A stretch of 64,000 nt of DNA from Tausonia pullulans. Its lineage: Eukaryota; Basidiomycota; Tremellomycetes; Cystofilobasidiales; Mrakiaceae. Shown one piece after another: positions 23,181 to 33,918 of the stretch (position 1 is its first letter; each line of letters starts with the position of its first letter). The position numbers and the translations under genes are program-made. Below the pieces are notes generated by a model. It was not told the DNA's origin, did no database searches, and saw nothing but the letters and a program-made list of their open reading frames with translations. The stretch lies in the NCBI GenBank assembly GCA_951802195.1, contig OX637627.1, positions 310,001 through 374,000 of the forward strand, in the 5' to 3' direction.

Positions 23181-26090
23181 GATGATCCTTCTGCACCACG
23201 CCTTGTGGCTTGCCGTGTGAGCCCATGTCATAGTTGTCTCAAAAGTATATTGCGCTGATCCGACGCAATCCAGCTTGGCCCTCAATGTTTGGTCGACGCA
23301 CAAGACGCTCAAGCCGCCGCACCGGGCTTCCATGACGCGTGCCTCTCGGCCTGCTGGGACTCGCAAGCGGGATATCAAGGTTCAAGCAGGGCTCTGGGTT
23401 GTATGGGTGCGTCCTGGAGCAATTCGATGGCCTCTAGCTTTGGGACGGCTTGCTCACCGCCGTCGCGTCGCGTCCTCGGGTTTATCTTGGCAGGCTGTTT
23501 ATGTCCTTGTCGAGAAGGTCGCGGACCGGACAGTGTCCTACATCGTTCCTTTCTATGGCGAGATCAAAATGGCCGTCCTTCTTTGGATGCTCCTCAGCCG
23601 GGCAGTCGTTCGTATTCGTTGCGTGCCGGACAGTTACGTCCCGCGTCGCTGATCCCAATCCACCACCCATCATGTATGCAGGGCTCGGAACCCGTCTACC
23701 AGCACCTCATTGCCCCCGTCTTCAGCATATACTCGGTTCCAATGGACCTCACTCTCTCTCTTCTCTTCGAACTCACCAGCACGCTCCACTGGGCAATCTC
23801 CACGCCCGTCCTCCTATTGTCGGCACATCTGTTTGGAGCGACTCCTTCGCCTGACACCATCGACTCGGGCGCAGACCAGGCTCTCACACCTCGATCAGCT
23901 GTTCGCGCGGCGAGAAAGATTTACGACGAGATCGAGGCAAGCCGGATGGCTGCCCGGCCAGGCGGCGGGGGCGAGAAGCGGGACCCTCGGCTACGGAACC
24001 GGCGAATGATCCTCGAGCAGGCGACAAGGGCTGAGGAGGATCGATTCCTTGCTTCCGGAAGGAAGGAGGCTGCCGATAGTAAATTGAAGCCGGCTCCGTT
24101 GATGTACGTGCGGAGAGCGGTCGGCGCGCCTCCATCCTCCTCCGCCGCATCCAGGGTCGCCCCTTCTGCTCTGTCCATCCCCCTGGGGTGGTCGTCAGTG
24201 GCCTCTCGAACGAATAGAGAAGTCCGGCCGGACCTTTGCCCTCTGCTCACTCAAGCAAGTGCGAGCATCTCCGGGCCTGCTGTAAGTACCGGTCCCGCTC
24301 GCGCGACAGCGAGTCGGCCACTATCACCTCCCCCTCAGCCATGGCCCGGCCCCTTCCCCCAGCCCTCTCACATGGCTAGTTTGGGTCCGTCAGTGGCTAC
24401 CTCGGCTCAGGGCCAAATAGCAGCGGACCTTGGCCCGTCCCCCCCGTTCCCCTCATACCCCCAGAGCAGCCCCATATCTAGGGAGGAACTCTCGCCGCCT
24501 CAACTTTCGCTTGACAATGTCGACCGAGCGGCATCATCATCATCAGAGTCCACGGTCCCCCCGCATTCTCCATTGTCGACGAGGACCACGACCGAAACTC
24601 CTCGCCCATCGTCGTTCAGCTCCTTGTTCGCATCTTTCTCAAATTCGCAAACAACATCAGCGAGACCCTCGACTACCCTGCTCCCCCCCGGCGCCTTCTC
24701 CTTGCTCTCCTCTCGCCCGGCCACTCCTCTCACTCTGGGTGCTTCGAGCCGTTCAGACGCCTCCTCCTCGACGAGGCTCACGGAGGACATTCAGTCTGTG
24801 GACTGGTCCTCCCTGGCGTCTTCGCCTGCCCCCTTCCAAAGCTCGACGGAATTCTCCTCGGCTCTCACAACATTGACGCCAGCACCTCCTGGATCTTTTC
24901 ACTCCTCCTCCCGTCTGCCCTTTCCGGTTTTAGGAACAGCACCCCCATCTGCACCGATTCCTCTGAGCCCGAGTATTGAGTCTGCGCCCACGCTACCCCT
25001 CGCATTCACCACCACGTCCCCGCAGACCAAGCGTAAGGCCACCTCGTCACCACGAGAGTCACGCGCGACGCCCACGCGCCGAGCGAAGAGGGCGACCGTC
25101 AAATCAGTGCACTCCGCTGCTTCGGGTTTAGTCCCAACCGTCAAATCTAGCACGATGAAGACGTCGATAGTGGCAGGGACTGGATCCGAACTCGTCGACG
25201 ACGAGCTCAAAGGAGCGGCGCCGAAGTCGAAGAGGCGTCGGACAGACGATCACGGTGGAGTTTTCAAGCTTCATACAGAGAGTACGATGAGCGAAGACGT
25301 CACTGGTGATAGCTCGGGTTCCGATCTTGGCCGGCAGGGGACGGCAAGGCTCGAGCGGGCTAAGAAGTTCGAGGGTAATGATCGAGAAGGCCCAGACGCC
25401 TCGAAACCCCTAGCTCGAGTAGGCCGCCGACGGGCTGGAGGAGGATTAGAGCCAGGAGTGGGTCTCGGAACAAAACGGTCAACGGCTAGTCGTGCGGGCG
25501 CGGGAATCGCCGTCACCGCCTATAGCGCTAAGGCGCAGGATCTCCAAGTTGAGGCAAGTTCTGCATCAACAGCGTCACAACGCTCTTCGACACTGGGGGC
25601 GACACCATCAGCAGCGACATCGTCCCGGCGAAGGCCGTCGAAACTGGGCATCATCCCTGCCAGCCGTGCTGGTACCTCGGCAACCGAGGCCAGTTCGACT
25701 TCAGACACCGTATTAACCGCGGGAGGCCCGCCGTCTGTAGTGAGATCACCCAAAAGGTCGTTGAAGGCATCGACGGCAGCGATTCGCCGTTCGGCAAGCG
25801 GCCGTGCCACCACCGGTAGCGGCCGTGGCGAAGTACGCGCCATAGCCGGCGATGGACTGGAGGCAGTAGCAACAGCGCCTCGTTTTATGCGCGCGGCTGC
25901 TGCTGCAGTCAAGGCCACTACGTCGAGGAGTTCAAATGCGGACGATCAGCCGCCGCAAGCGCAGGTGCCTGTCGTGTACTCTGGGCCGAGAAGCAAAGGA
26001 GGAGCAGAGGGTACAAGACGAAGCGGCGTGCGGGGTTTAGGGTCAGGGCCGAGTGAAAGGACCAAGCTGAGGAGGCATGATAATTCATGA
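23181..26090 (+). CDS. TB2/DP1/HVA22 (REEP/Yop1) protein with long disordered tail
   Basis: The family inserts hairpins in the ER membrane and shapes tubules. Start MILLHHALWLAV at 23181; a first intron (donor GTGAGC, acceptor ATCCAG) joins in phase to LALNVWSTHKTLKPPHRAS, whose YKTLK-like segment is typical. After a second intron comes the family core AVYVLVEKVADRTVSYIVPF then YGEIKMAVLLWMLLSRAV, and after a third GSEPVYQHLIAPVFSIYSVP. The remaining roughly 780 residues (from 23685) are a single open exon rich in Ser, Pro, Ala, Thr and Arg with no recognisable fold, including basic stretches (RKATSSPRESRATPTRRAKR) and acidic spots. Yop1 and most REEPs have about 180-250 residues, so this one is some four times longer. 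In-frame continuity from the TB2 core into the tail is clear. Confidence 0.8.
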
Positions 26091-26163
26091 TTGAAGGAAG
26101 TGATGGACGTAGGATCCCCTTTGCCCTATTGGGTATGAGGTATTCTTACAAGTTTGAGTCTTG

Positions 26164-27352
26164 CTATTCAAACGGAGGAGGAGATATCTCTCTCCTGATG
26201 AATGATTGACAGAGACTTTCTCTGCTCCCTCGTAGCGCTCTGATCCAGCTCCTGTGTGACGTGGGGGCCACCCCACCCTCAATCATCCGCGAAGGCTCAT
26301 CAATGATGAGTTGAAGCTCCTCTGCGCCAGGTACCCCCTGGAGAAAGGAATGGAGGAAGGATAAAAGGGACGGCGCTCCGCTCACGATTGACAGTCAGAC
26401 CTCTTACAAGAGCTGGAAAGCCATTCCTCTCCCGCTCTTGATTGAATTGAACACAAATAAGCGCCCGGAGCTCGGAAGCTGTGGGCAAAGTGCCTGTTCG
26501 CCACATCCGCGACAAGCGTGTCGGCTAGAACCAAGGAAAGCACCGACTCTGCAGGAGCTTGTTTCATGCATCCTGAAACTCGCCCACAAATGGCCTGCGT
26601 GTATGGATATCTTTCTCATGGTGACGGAGGCATCAGTGTTCGTAGGCTGACGACGGATCCCCCCAACCCAGGTCCTGTCTCTCCAAGAGTAAAATGGTGG
26701 GGCCAGGAACGCCTTGCAACAAAACGTATCACCTTATAGTCAGACTCCCTTGTCTATACATACTGGCCCCGTCGATCTCTTTAAAGGACAAGCGCGGGCT
26801 CACAATGGGAAGGCAGGAAACAGAGATGATCTTAAGGAAGAAAGTGGCCCCGTCTTTTTCTTCGGCCTCCGGTGGAAGGTCGCCAGAGTCGCTTCCCCCC
26901 TTCCACTTCGCGCGAGCCTCGTCCGCCATCGCCTGCTTAGCGCTACTGATACTCTTCCCCTTCCGCCCCTCAATCACCCTCACCCTCTCACTGCCCTCTT
27001 ACTTTCCCTCCCCCTCCCCCTTGGAAGGAGAGACAGCGACATGTTTGAGCGACGGAGGTAGGGCCGATGGGCGTGATGTAAAGCGGAGTTTGATTTTGGG
27101 GGGGGGGGGGGGGGGGGAGGTGGGGGGTACCGCAGTCGCCTGAAGCTTCCGCTGAGCAACCACCGAAGGGTCGCTTGGGATGACGGAGTTCACTTACGCA
27201 GGGAGTTTCCCTCCTCCGGCTTTCAAACTAACCGAACAAGAAGAAAGTTAGAGTCGGAGCGAGAGCCGAGATCCGTGAGAGGTAGTTCCAGGAAATTGGA
27301 ATTCCTGGGCAAGGCTGGCTCTCGCTGCGGCCTTGGCTCTGGACACCGCCAT
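26164..27352 (-). CDS. possible multi-exon gene, unrecognised
   Basis: Several minus-strand segments look coding in codon use, but I cannot build one full model. They are: a possible start MAVSRAKAAARASLAQEFQF at 27352; VIPSDPSVVAQRKLQAT near 27130-27190; AKQAMADEARAKWKGGSDSG followed by DLPPEAEEKDGATFFLKI near 26810-26935; and a candidate last exon containing GAEELQLIIDEPSRMIEGGV and SFIRREISPPPFE ending at TAG 26164. A GTACCC donor precedes a sense-strand C20 run (27098-27117), which resembles the poly-C intron of the histidine phosphatase gene. No domain is recognised. It could be one gene, two, or partly chance. The bounds given are outer limits. Confidence 0.33.
27098..27117. repeat. G20 homopolymer
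   Basis: Twenty consecutive G on the + strand, followed by a G-rich stretch to about 27127. If the minus-strand gene is real this is poly-C just inside the 5' end of one of its introns. Confidence 0.9.
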
Positions 27353-27870
27353 GGACGCGGGAAAAAAAACACTAGAAGCTAGACGTGAAGCAGGACGGCG
27401 GCAGCAGTCGTGAGCCAACGGGCGTCTCCTCCGGGAGCAGAGCCTCTAACAGGAACGGACGAACGGGGACGACTCTCTCAGCCAGGGGCGAAACACGTTG
27501 CGAAGACTGTGGCCGAGAGGCGGGGTAGCTAGGAGCGTGAGAGGGTCGGCTCAGCTCGGGATGTTACGCATAAAGACGGACGAGGGAGGCATTGCGATCG
27601 GTCCCCAAATCAACCCAAGCCGCTGTCGATCCCACCCACCTCGGGCGTGCGTGCGTGCGTGCGTGCGTGTGAGAGTGGAGGCGAGTACGAGGGGTTGGAG
27701 GGAGATGTGTAAGCAAGAAAGGCCGACCAGCCCAGGCCAGGGTCGTCGCAGCGGGGACATGCGTGAGTCTTGACGGGTGTCATTCGTCACTCTTGCCTCC
27801 AACTCACCCTTCAATCCTCCATCCCGCGCCGGCGCCTGTCCTCGGACCACACGGAGACTCAGAGCAACCC
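27353..27870. other. upstream region of the Clp1-like gene
   Basis: No gene supported. It includes a (GTGC)n microsatellite at about 27645-27670. It should contain the Clp1-like promoter and 5' leader, and perhaps the start of the doubtful minus-strand gene. Confidence 0.4.
27645..27670. repeat. (GTGC)n microsatellite
   Basis: About six tandem copies of the tetranucleotide GTGC in the region upstream of the Clp1-like gene. Confidence 0.85.
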
Positions 27871-29717
27871 ATGGACCCGGACAATGGTTTGCACTCCAAA
27901 CCACCACCCCACCCCCCACCTGTCCTCCCTGTCCTCACCAGAGACCGCACCCAAGCGTCCTCCCCTTCCTCCGTCCCCATTCCCTCCGCGTCAACCGTCG
28001 CCGCCGAACCCCGCCCGCCGCCAGACAGCACCAGCAGCATGACGTCCATCCTCCCGTCCTTCAGCATCGACCAGGAGAACTCTTCCGGTCCGCACCACCA
28101 CCCCCGCCACCTCCGCTCGTCCAAGCCCAAGCAGTCGCCCCAGCCGTCGTCGGCGTCGCTCCCGACGAACATCGACGCCCGCCCGCGCTCGCAGGGCTCT
28201 CAGTACAAGCGCAAGGCGGCGCCGTGCAACTCGCTCACCTACGACGCCTCGACAGGCCCTTCGCCATCGTCCTCCTCGTCTCCCAAGCGGACCAGGAGCG
28301 ACTCCCGTCACCACGCTACGCCCTCGACGTCGGCCCCCACCCCGCTCTCACCGCCCAGGCGCTTCCGCCGGACGGCCGCTGCCCATGAGGACTCGCGCGA
28401 CCCCCCATCAGGCAGCATGGCCGCACCTGTCGTCCGCCCTCCTCCGCCGACCACGCCGTCTGCCGCTGCCCCCTTCTCGGCGGGCCCCATCCTCTACAAC
28501 CACGGCCACGCACTCCTCCCGCTGTCGCTCCCGCGGCCGACGCGATTCGCCGACATCGACAAGGACGACATTGCCAGCAGGGAAGGAGTGGTGCGTTCCA
28601 CTGTTTGCTCTCAGCCCCCAAGCTCCGCCGCTGCGTCGCCGCCGCCCCTTCTTTGCTTCGCCCTTCCCCTTGGCGGGCGGGCTCGCAGACGCGACGGCCA
28701 GCTCCGCCCGCGTGTCACTCGCACATTCCCATCTTCCTTGATCGCTCGCTGACCCTGCACATCTCCGCCTCTGCCCCCACCCTTCACTCGTCCCTCAACA
28801 TCACGCTGGTCGCTCTCCTTCTCCGCTTCATCCTGCTCCAGCCGTTCCCCTATGTCGTTGAGCAGCTCGTTCGCCTAGGGCCCCAGCTCCTCCAGTCCAG
28901 CCTCGCCTGTCGCCTCGCAGTTCCGCCCGAGTCGCCCATCACGCCTCCTCTCCCTGCCTCGCTGCCCTTCAACTTTCCGTCGCCCGAGGTCGATCCAAAC
29001 TTCCTGCCTCCGACCCATGTCCTTGCTATCCGGCCGACTCCCTTGCCCTCGACGCCCTCCAGTCATCTCAGCACGGGCACGCTCCTCCCGATCCATGCTC
29101 TCGTCTACCAGACGACGTGCGCTTAGTGCGTTTGCCACCTCCTTCTTACCCCTGTTTCGCTCGCAGCCATCATCGCTGATACACGCTCCACCCTGTCGCA
29201 TATTCATCAGCCTCCCTCCCATCGCGCCTCGAGATCCCACCTCGATCGACTCCGATCTCCCCGTCATCAGCCTCATCCTCCCCTCGCCAGCGACCTTCAC
29301 CACACTCAACACGTACCTCTATACCCAGCGACCTGACATCCTCCTCTCCAGCCTTCTCGTCATTCCGGGCTGGAACGGAGCTTGCTCCTCGCGCGGAGAC
29401 CTCACCCAGTACCTCGCCACCCAGCTTACCCACAAGGGCCTCCTCGACCGCGTCACTGTCGTCCACGGCGTCTGGGGCAACGTGTGAGTGTTGCTCGTTC
29501 CTCATTGGGCTCTCAATCACCTCTTGGACTGACGAGCTGCACCGGCCTTCTCAAATCTAGCTGTGCCCTCGGCATCGCGGACGAGCTCCTCTGGAGGGCT
29601 CTCGACCTCAGCTGGGAGGTTCTCGTCGGCGCCATGGCCCTCGCCCAGTCGAGGGCAGATCTGGGTCCTGTCCATCTTCACCCTCCCATACACGCCGTCG
29701 CGAGCAACTTGCTCTGA
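27871..29717 (+). CDS. Clp1 (clampless1)-like developmental regulator
   Basis: Clp1 proteins in mushrooms and smuts act downstream of the mating-type genes and are needed for clamp formation and dikaryon growth. The model has four exons. Exon 1 starts MDPDNGLHSKPPPHPPPV and is a disordered Ser/Pro-rich region with a basic patch, ending FADIDKDDIASREGV. A 251-nt intron (28591-28841) leads to PFPYVVEQLVRLGPQLLQSS. Splicing (GTGCGT donor, ATCAG acceptor) then gives QTTCAY-LPPIAPRDPTSID, and the conserved C-terminal part reads ATFTTLNTYLYTQRPDILLS, RVTVVHGVWGNV-CALGIADE and LLWRALDLSWEVLVGAMALA before TGA at 29715. The BTB-like pattern of a short strand/helix with HG-W-NV-ALG-DELW is what I recall for Clp1-like proteins; I cannot confirm it by search. 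Position of the first splice acceptor is the least certain point. Confidence 0.6.
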
Positions 29718-29856
29718 GGGGCGTTTGCCTTTCTCTTCTCTCCACTCTGTCCATCTCCCTCCTCCCACCCCCTGAAGTTTTTCTTTCCATACCCATAGCT
29801 TTGTCTTTGCATATTTTACCCCACCACCACATCACTACAACACCACAACACCACGA

Positions 29857-29873
29857 ACACACACACACACACC
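29857..29873. repeat. (AC)n microsatellite
   Basis: Tandem AC dinucleotides followed by a C5 run in the 3' flank of the Clp1-like gene. Confidence 0.85.
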
Positions 29874-30566
29874 CCCTTCTCTCTCGCTTATTTTTTTTTG
29901 CATGCTTTCCCCTCTCACGATCCCCGCTGTTTCATAGTCTTTCCCTTCCTCTCCTCTCTCTCTTTTTCCACGCACATCCCGACCTTCTTCGCCCGCTCTT
30001 TAAACTTATGGCTTTACTAGTACATGATGTCTTCTACATGGTTGTCCGTCTCCCACTCGATCACCCAAGGTTCAGTCCTGCTAGCCGGAGCATCTTAAGC
30101 TCGCCCCGCTCCGCACCGCGCCGCGCCGCGCCGTCCCTCCGTGCGTCCGCCCGTCCGCTCCCTCCCTCGGTGAAGCCAACGTCGCCGACGCCGACGAGGA
30201 AGAAGGAACCGAACGGAGAAGCCTTCGATCCACTCGTCCGCTTCTTCCCGATGATGGCCCGACTCATCTCCAGGAACCGATCAGTCGGCTCCCCCCGCCC
30301 CCCCCCACCCCACCCCCTCTCCCTTTCTCAGGTCCTCCCTCCTTCCCCCCACCCGGCCATCTCTCTCATGCCCGCTGGCGGCCGTGAGAATCCGCTCTGA
30401 CGACCATGGGAATGAACGCTGCATATACGGCCGAGCATCAGAAAGGTCGATGGAACGCGACAGGGGGGAGGGGGGGGGGGGATCGGACACGCAGGGAGAT
30501 GAGGAACGGGCCTAGATGGGAGGATGGCGGGTCGCGCAGGCAGGCCAACGTGGAGATGAGGAAGGG

Positions 30567-30589
30567 GTGTGTGTGTATGTGTGTGTGTA
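30567..30589. repeat. (GT)n microsatellite, interrupted
   Basis: Tandem GT dinucleotides with one interruption (GTAT) in the convergent intergenic region. Confidence 0.85.
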
Positions 30590-30773
30590 TTTGGAGCAAA
30601 GATAGATGCGCCATTAGAAGATCTATCGCTTCCTTCCCACTGGAGCAGCAGCGTCCAGCCAGAAAGAAAGGATCGACGGCAGAAGGGAAGGGAGGAGAAG
30701 GCCAAGGGTCGCGCGACAAGATGACCACAGCTGTATTCGGATTCGGCTCACCTCCTGTGGGCGCTCGGCACGG

Positions 30774-32620
30774 CTACATCATGACACCCGATGCCAGATT
30801 TGGGAGACCATCTTAGTTAGCCTTCCCCAGGAACAGAAAAGGGGTGGAATCCCACACCACGCCACGCCGCACGAACGGCCGAGAGGGCGACGGCAAAGTT
30901 TAAAACGGGGGGGGGGGGGGGGGGTACGCACTCGGTGGCCCGTGACGGCGAAGAGCGCGTTGATTGTTCCACCATGACCCACGATCCCAGCGACTGCATG
31001 TGTTGTCCTCGGCCGGGACGAGGGATGTCAGAGAAGTGGGAAAACGTACAGGAAAGCGGCCGAGCCATGGAGGGCGCGCGAGGAGGATGTATGAACGGTG
31101 TGATAAGGCAATAACGGGGAAATAAGTAGAGGCGGCGATTCAGTAGCTCATTCGACTATGCGACTCCGCTCGCGGATTACTGCCGAGTCTAGGCCACCGG
31201 AACTTTGCGTTAGACCAAACAACCGGAGGAACACGCACAGTCGATTGCGTCTTCGGTGGCAAAGAGCTCATCGAGAATCTTTGTCGTCCTTGCCTGCTGG
31301 TGCTCAGCTGTCTCCCGCTCGTTCGGCCGCCAGAGCTCGTCGTTGACACGGAAGCCAGGCTCGAAGTCAAAGTTTAGGGGGTTGCTGGGGTTTTGGAGGC
31401 GGGCGAAAGTGGTGGCGAGGAAGTAGGCTGCTCTCAAGACACATATGTGAGTACTGACGTTTGACTGGAGGAAGCGGAGGACAGATAGAGCGAGCAAAAG
31501 AACGCGTACAGGACTGGCGCGCGTCGCATGTATGCAGACCGATGCATTCTCGGAGTCCCTGTTGATGAATGCCAGCGGATGAAAAGATTATTCCTCAGGC
31601 GATGCAAGAGATCTGCGACTCGTCAGTTGAAGACTGACCTCCTTGAACATGGGGCGAACGCCCTGCGCGATGGCCGTCTTCTCATATGTGAGCGCGAGCG
31701 TGTGCGCCGCCCGGCGGAGCGGGCTCGACCAGATCACGTCTGGGAGCCGAGCTCCATTGGGGATCTCGAGTGCCCACTCGGCAGCCACGTTGAGGGCTTG
31801 CTCCTGGCCCAGCAGAGTCAGGGCTGGATCAGGACCCCAGGTGGTGTTACCATCCGTCTGAGGAGGGGTGCACCACGATAAGTCATGAGACAGCATGCAA
31901 GGTGCAGACGCAAGCAACTTACGTAAAGCTTCGAGTAGACCGCGTCCCAAGCCTAATGGGCGAAACGATTGACATATAAGTGAGATGGTACAGATTAATG
32001 ACAAAACCACCTGACGCCGTCCGTCGACTGACCTTGGTTCCATATTGGCTCTCGGCAACGTTGTGATACCCCTGACCGTGCCTCTGGACATAGAGTACCT
32101 TGTACCGCACGCCCTTGGGAGCATCGTGCTGAAGCTCTGCATGGGAAGACAGTTTGTTAGTCTGGAGACGGCAGGAGTTCTCATAAAAACGAGAGACATG
32201 AACGACGCGCCTTTGATCTTGGCATAAAACTTGGACCACCGGTCCGGGGAGTCATCGAGAAGACCGAGGCGCGGCATGACCTGCAGTACAAAGAAGACTT
32301 GAGTTTTGAGTCGGTCGAGGACTTGATGATCTGTCGCGAGGACTTTGGACGAACCGCTTCATCGACGATGCCGTCTTCGGGAGCGTCCTGAGCGAAGAAG
32401 CCCTCGACGATCTGGCGTATCGCGGTCAAGTCAGCCCGAGTCAGCCCAGAGGGTTTATCTCCGCCCTCTTCTCCCAGTAGGAGGATTGCCTCAGACTTAC
32501 CGAGTAATCCCAGTGGCCGTGAGACGAAGCTGATGAGCACGTGCGCCGATGGTAGGTCGTCCAGTAGAGCGCGAGGAGACCCGCGAGGGCGAGGACAAGG
32601 GCAAGGACGACGACGCGCAT
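30774..32620 (-). CDS. membrane-anchored histidine phosphatase, Pmu1-like
   Basis: Histidine phosphatase (phosphoglycerate mutase) superfamily; the substrate is unknown. The start MRVVVLALVLALAGLLALYW at 32620 is a signal-anchor helix, suggesting a type II membrane or secreted protein. Spliced exons then give AIRQIVEGFFAQDAPEDGIV, MPRLGLLDDSPDRWSKFYAK and KVLYVQRHGQGYHNVAESQY, with the catalytic RHG motif. Further on are GPDPALTLLGQEQALNVAAE, PDVIWSSPLRRAAHTLALTY, LRECIGLHTCDAR (HTCDxR is typical of the Pmu1 subgroup) and QARTTKILDELFATEDAID. After an intron of over 200 nt comes AGIVGHGGTINALFAVTGHR, which supplies the second catalytic His. The last intron begins GTAC followed by 18 C. Its acceptor is uncertain: one gives HGLPNLASGVMM with stop at 30774, others give stops at 30748 or further on. 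Confidence 0.78.
30907..30924. repeat. G18 homopolymer in a histidine phosphatase intron
   Basis: Eighteen consecutive G on the + strand; poly-C on the transcript, beginning directly after the intron's GTA. Confidence 0.9.
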
Positions 32621-33157
32621 GGTGGGAGCACGACGCGTCCGGACGTGACTAGATTCCAGATTGCTGGTTGTTGGTAGGGGTAACTTGGGCATTGGAAGCA
32701 GCTTGATATGGACGGAGAATCCACGAGACAACGACGACACTACTGAAGAAGAGACGCGACTCTCTCCCGCCGGCCGGCCGGCCCTCCGACGCGGCTCAGT
32801 CGCTCTTCTCCGCACACTTGCGTCATCCACCTGTTCCTCCAGCAGCCTCAGGTACCCTCGATCTTTTTGGGCGTCCCTGTCACTCTTCAATCGTCACTGT
32901 CCTTCCCTTCTCTCTGATTGTCTTCCTCGCTCCACGAGCTTCTACCGTCTCCCTCCCATCCGTCCGTGCTCTGCCTGGAGCCTGATGGCAGGCACGATTC
33001 AACGGCTTTCACCAAGTTGCGGTCACATTATTTCCCGAGCATCGGAACCACCTTGGCTCGCACTTCACATTCTTCTACACCCTTCCGGGGTCGCAATCAA
33101 CATCTCAACCTCCCCAGGTGGCCATCGGCCCTCAGGAATCCATGCCCGTCTCTAATC
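32621..33157. other. intergenic, divergent promoter
   Basis: Upstream region of the histidine phosphatase gene. On the + strand open frames run through it into the doubtful gene that follows, and an upstream exon of that gene may lie here, but none can be fixed. Confidence 0.35.
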
Positions 33158-33295
33158 ATGATGGACCTCCTATCACGTCCCTCTGCTGACGAACTAAGCC
33201 TCGCTCAAGTTGGGCTCCCACGCCACATCGTCGTGCAGAACAAGGTCGAAGAAGCTGAGGCGGAGAGTTCGTTTGAGGCCATCTCGCATGACTGA
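33158..33295 (+). CDS. possible small gene, terminal exon only
   Basis: An open frame beginning ATGATGGACC and ending with TGA at 33293 encodes MMDLLSRPSADELSLAQVGL, then PRHIVVQNKVEEAEAESSFE. The same frame stays open upstream to about 32918 without an ATG, so a larger spliced protein of about 125 residues or more is possible. Codon use in the last 30 codons resembles the real genes, and the acidic helix-like tail does not look random. I do not recognise it. It is equally possible that this is leader sequence. Confidence 0.25.
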   Translation: MMDLLSRPSADELSLAQVGLPRHIVVQNKVEEAEAESSFEAISHD

Positions 33296-33918
33296 ACGGT
33301 TGGGCAAGGGACGTCAGGCAGTGGGATTAGAGCTATTTGGGTGTCAGAAAAGCGGCAGATGGAAGCATGCGAAGGATTTTGACTTGGGTGAGTTGAGGTA
33401 TGGCTTCCGTCGCGTGGGATCTCCATTGATCATTATCGATCATCATCATGGGTAGCGGGCTCGTCAGATAAGACTGAGTCTGAGCCGTCATCGAAAGACG
33501 GACAGCAAGACTCTGGATCGAAAGGATCTTTGAGCGACATCGCCCCTGATATTCGTTACGAGTAGCGAGTGTCAACGCAAATGCCGCGCGCCGTTTCGCC
33601 GCTTCCCCTCGCCTTAAACCAGCGCCGATGAGAGAGAGGGGAATTGAGAACTTGAACATAAATTGGAAAAAGATAAAGACATGAAAGGAATGATGCAGGG
33701 GGGATGTTGGGAACAATGTGAGTAATGAGGAAGAGCCGCCGGGAGAGTATGAGCGAGGATATGGCCTCAAGGCAAGGTAATGTGGACGGAGATAGAGGAA
33801 GACAGGAAAAATAAAGCAGAGAAGCGAAACTGCTAAGACACGACACGTGAGAGAGAAGAAAGAGAGAGAGAGAAGAGAAAGGCGAACTAGAGCAAAACAA
33901 GCAAGACAACACGTCGGT
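33296..33918. other. intergenic, convergent 3' flanks
   Basis: No gene supported. From 33600 to 33900 the + strand is purine-rich, including a GA-rich tract at 33846-33885, so the sense strand of the gene ending at 33919 is pyrimidine-rich after its stop, as in several other 3' flanks of this window. Confidence 0.45.

Larger units (their letters stand above)
29718..30773. other. convergent 3' flanks, low-complexity
   Basis: About 1 kb between two convergent genes. Next to the Clp1-like stop the + strand is strongly pyrimidine-rich. Then follow an (AC)n tract near 29857-29873, a CCGCG-rich stretch at 30111-30134, a G11 run at 30471-30481 and a (GT)n tract near 30567-30589. No gene is supported; a longer last exon of the histidine phosphatase could reach to about 30440. 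Confidence 0.5.
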
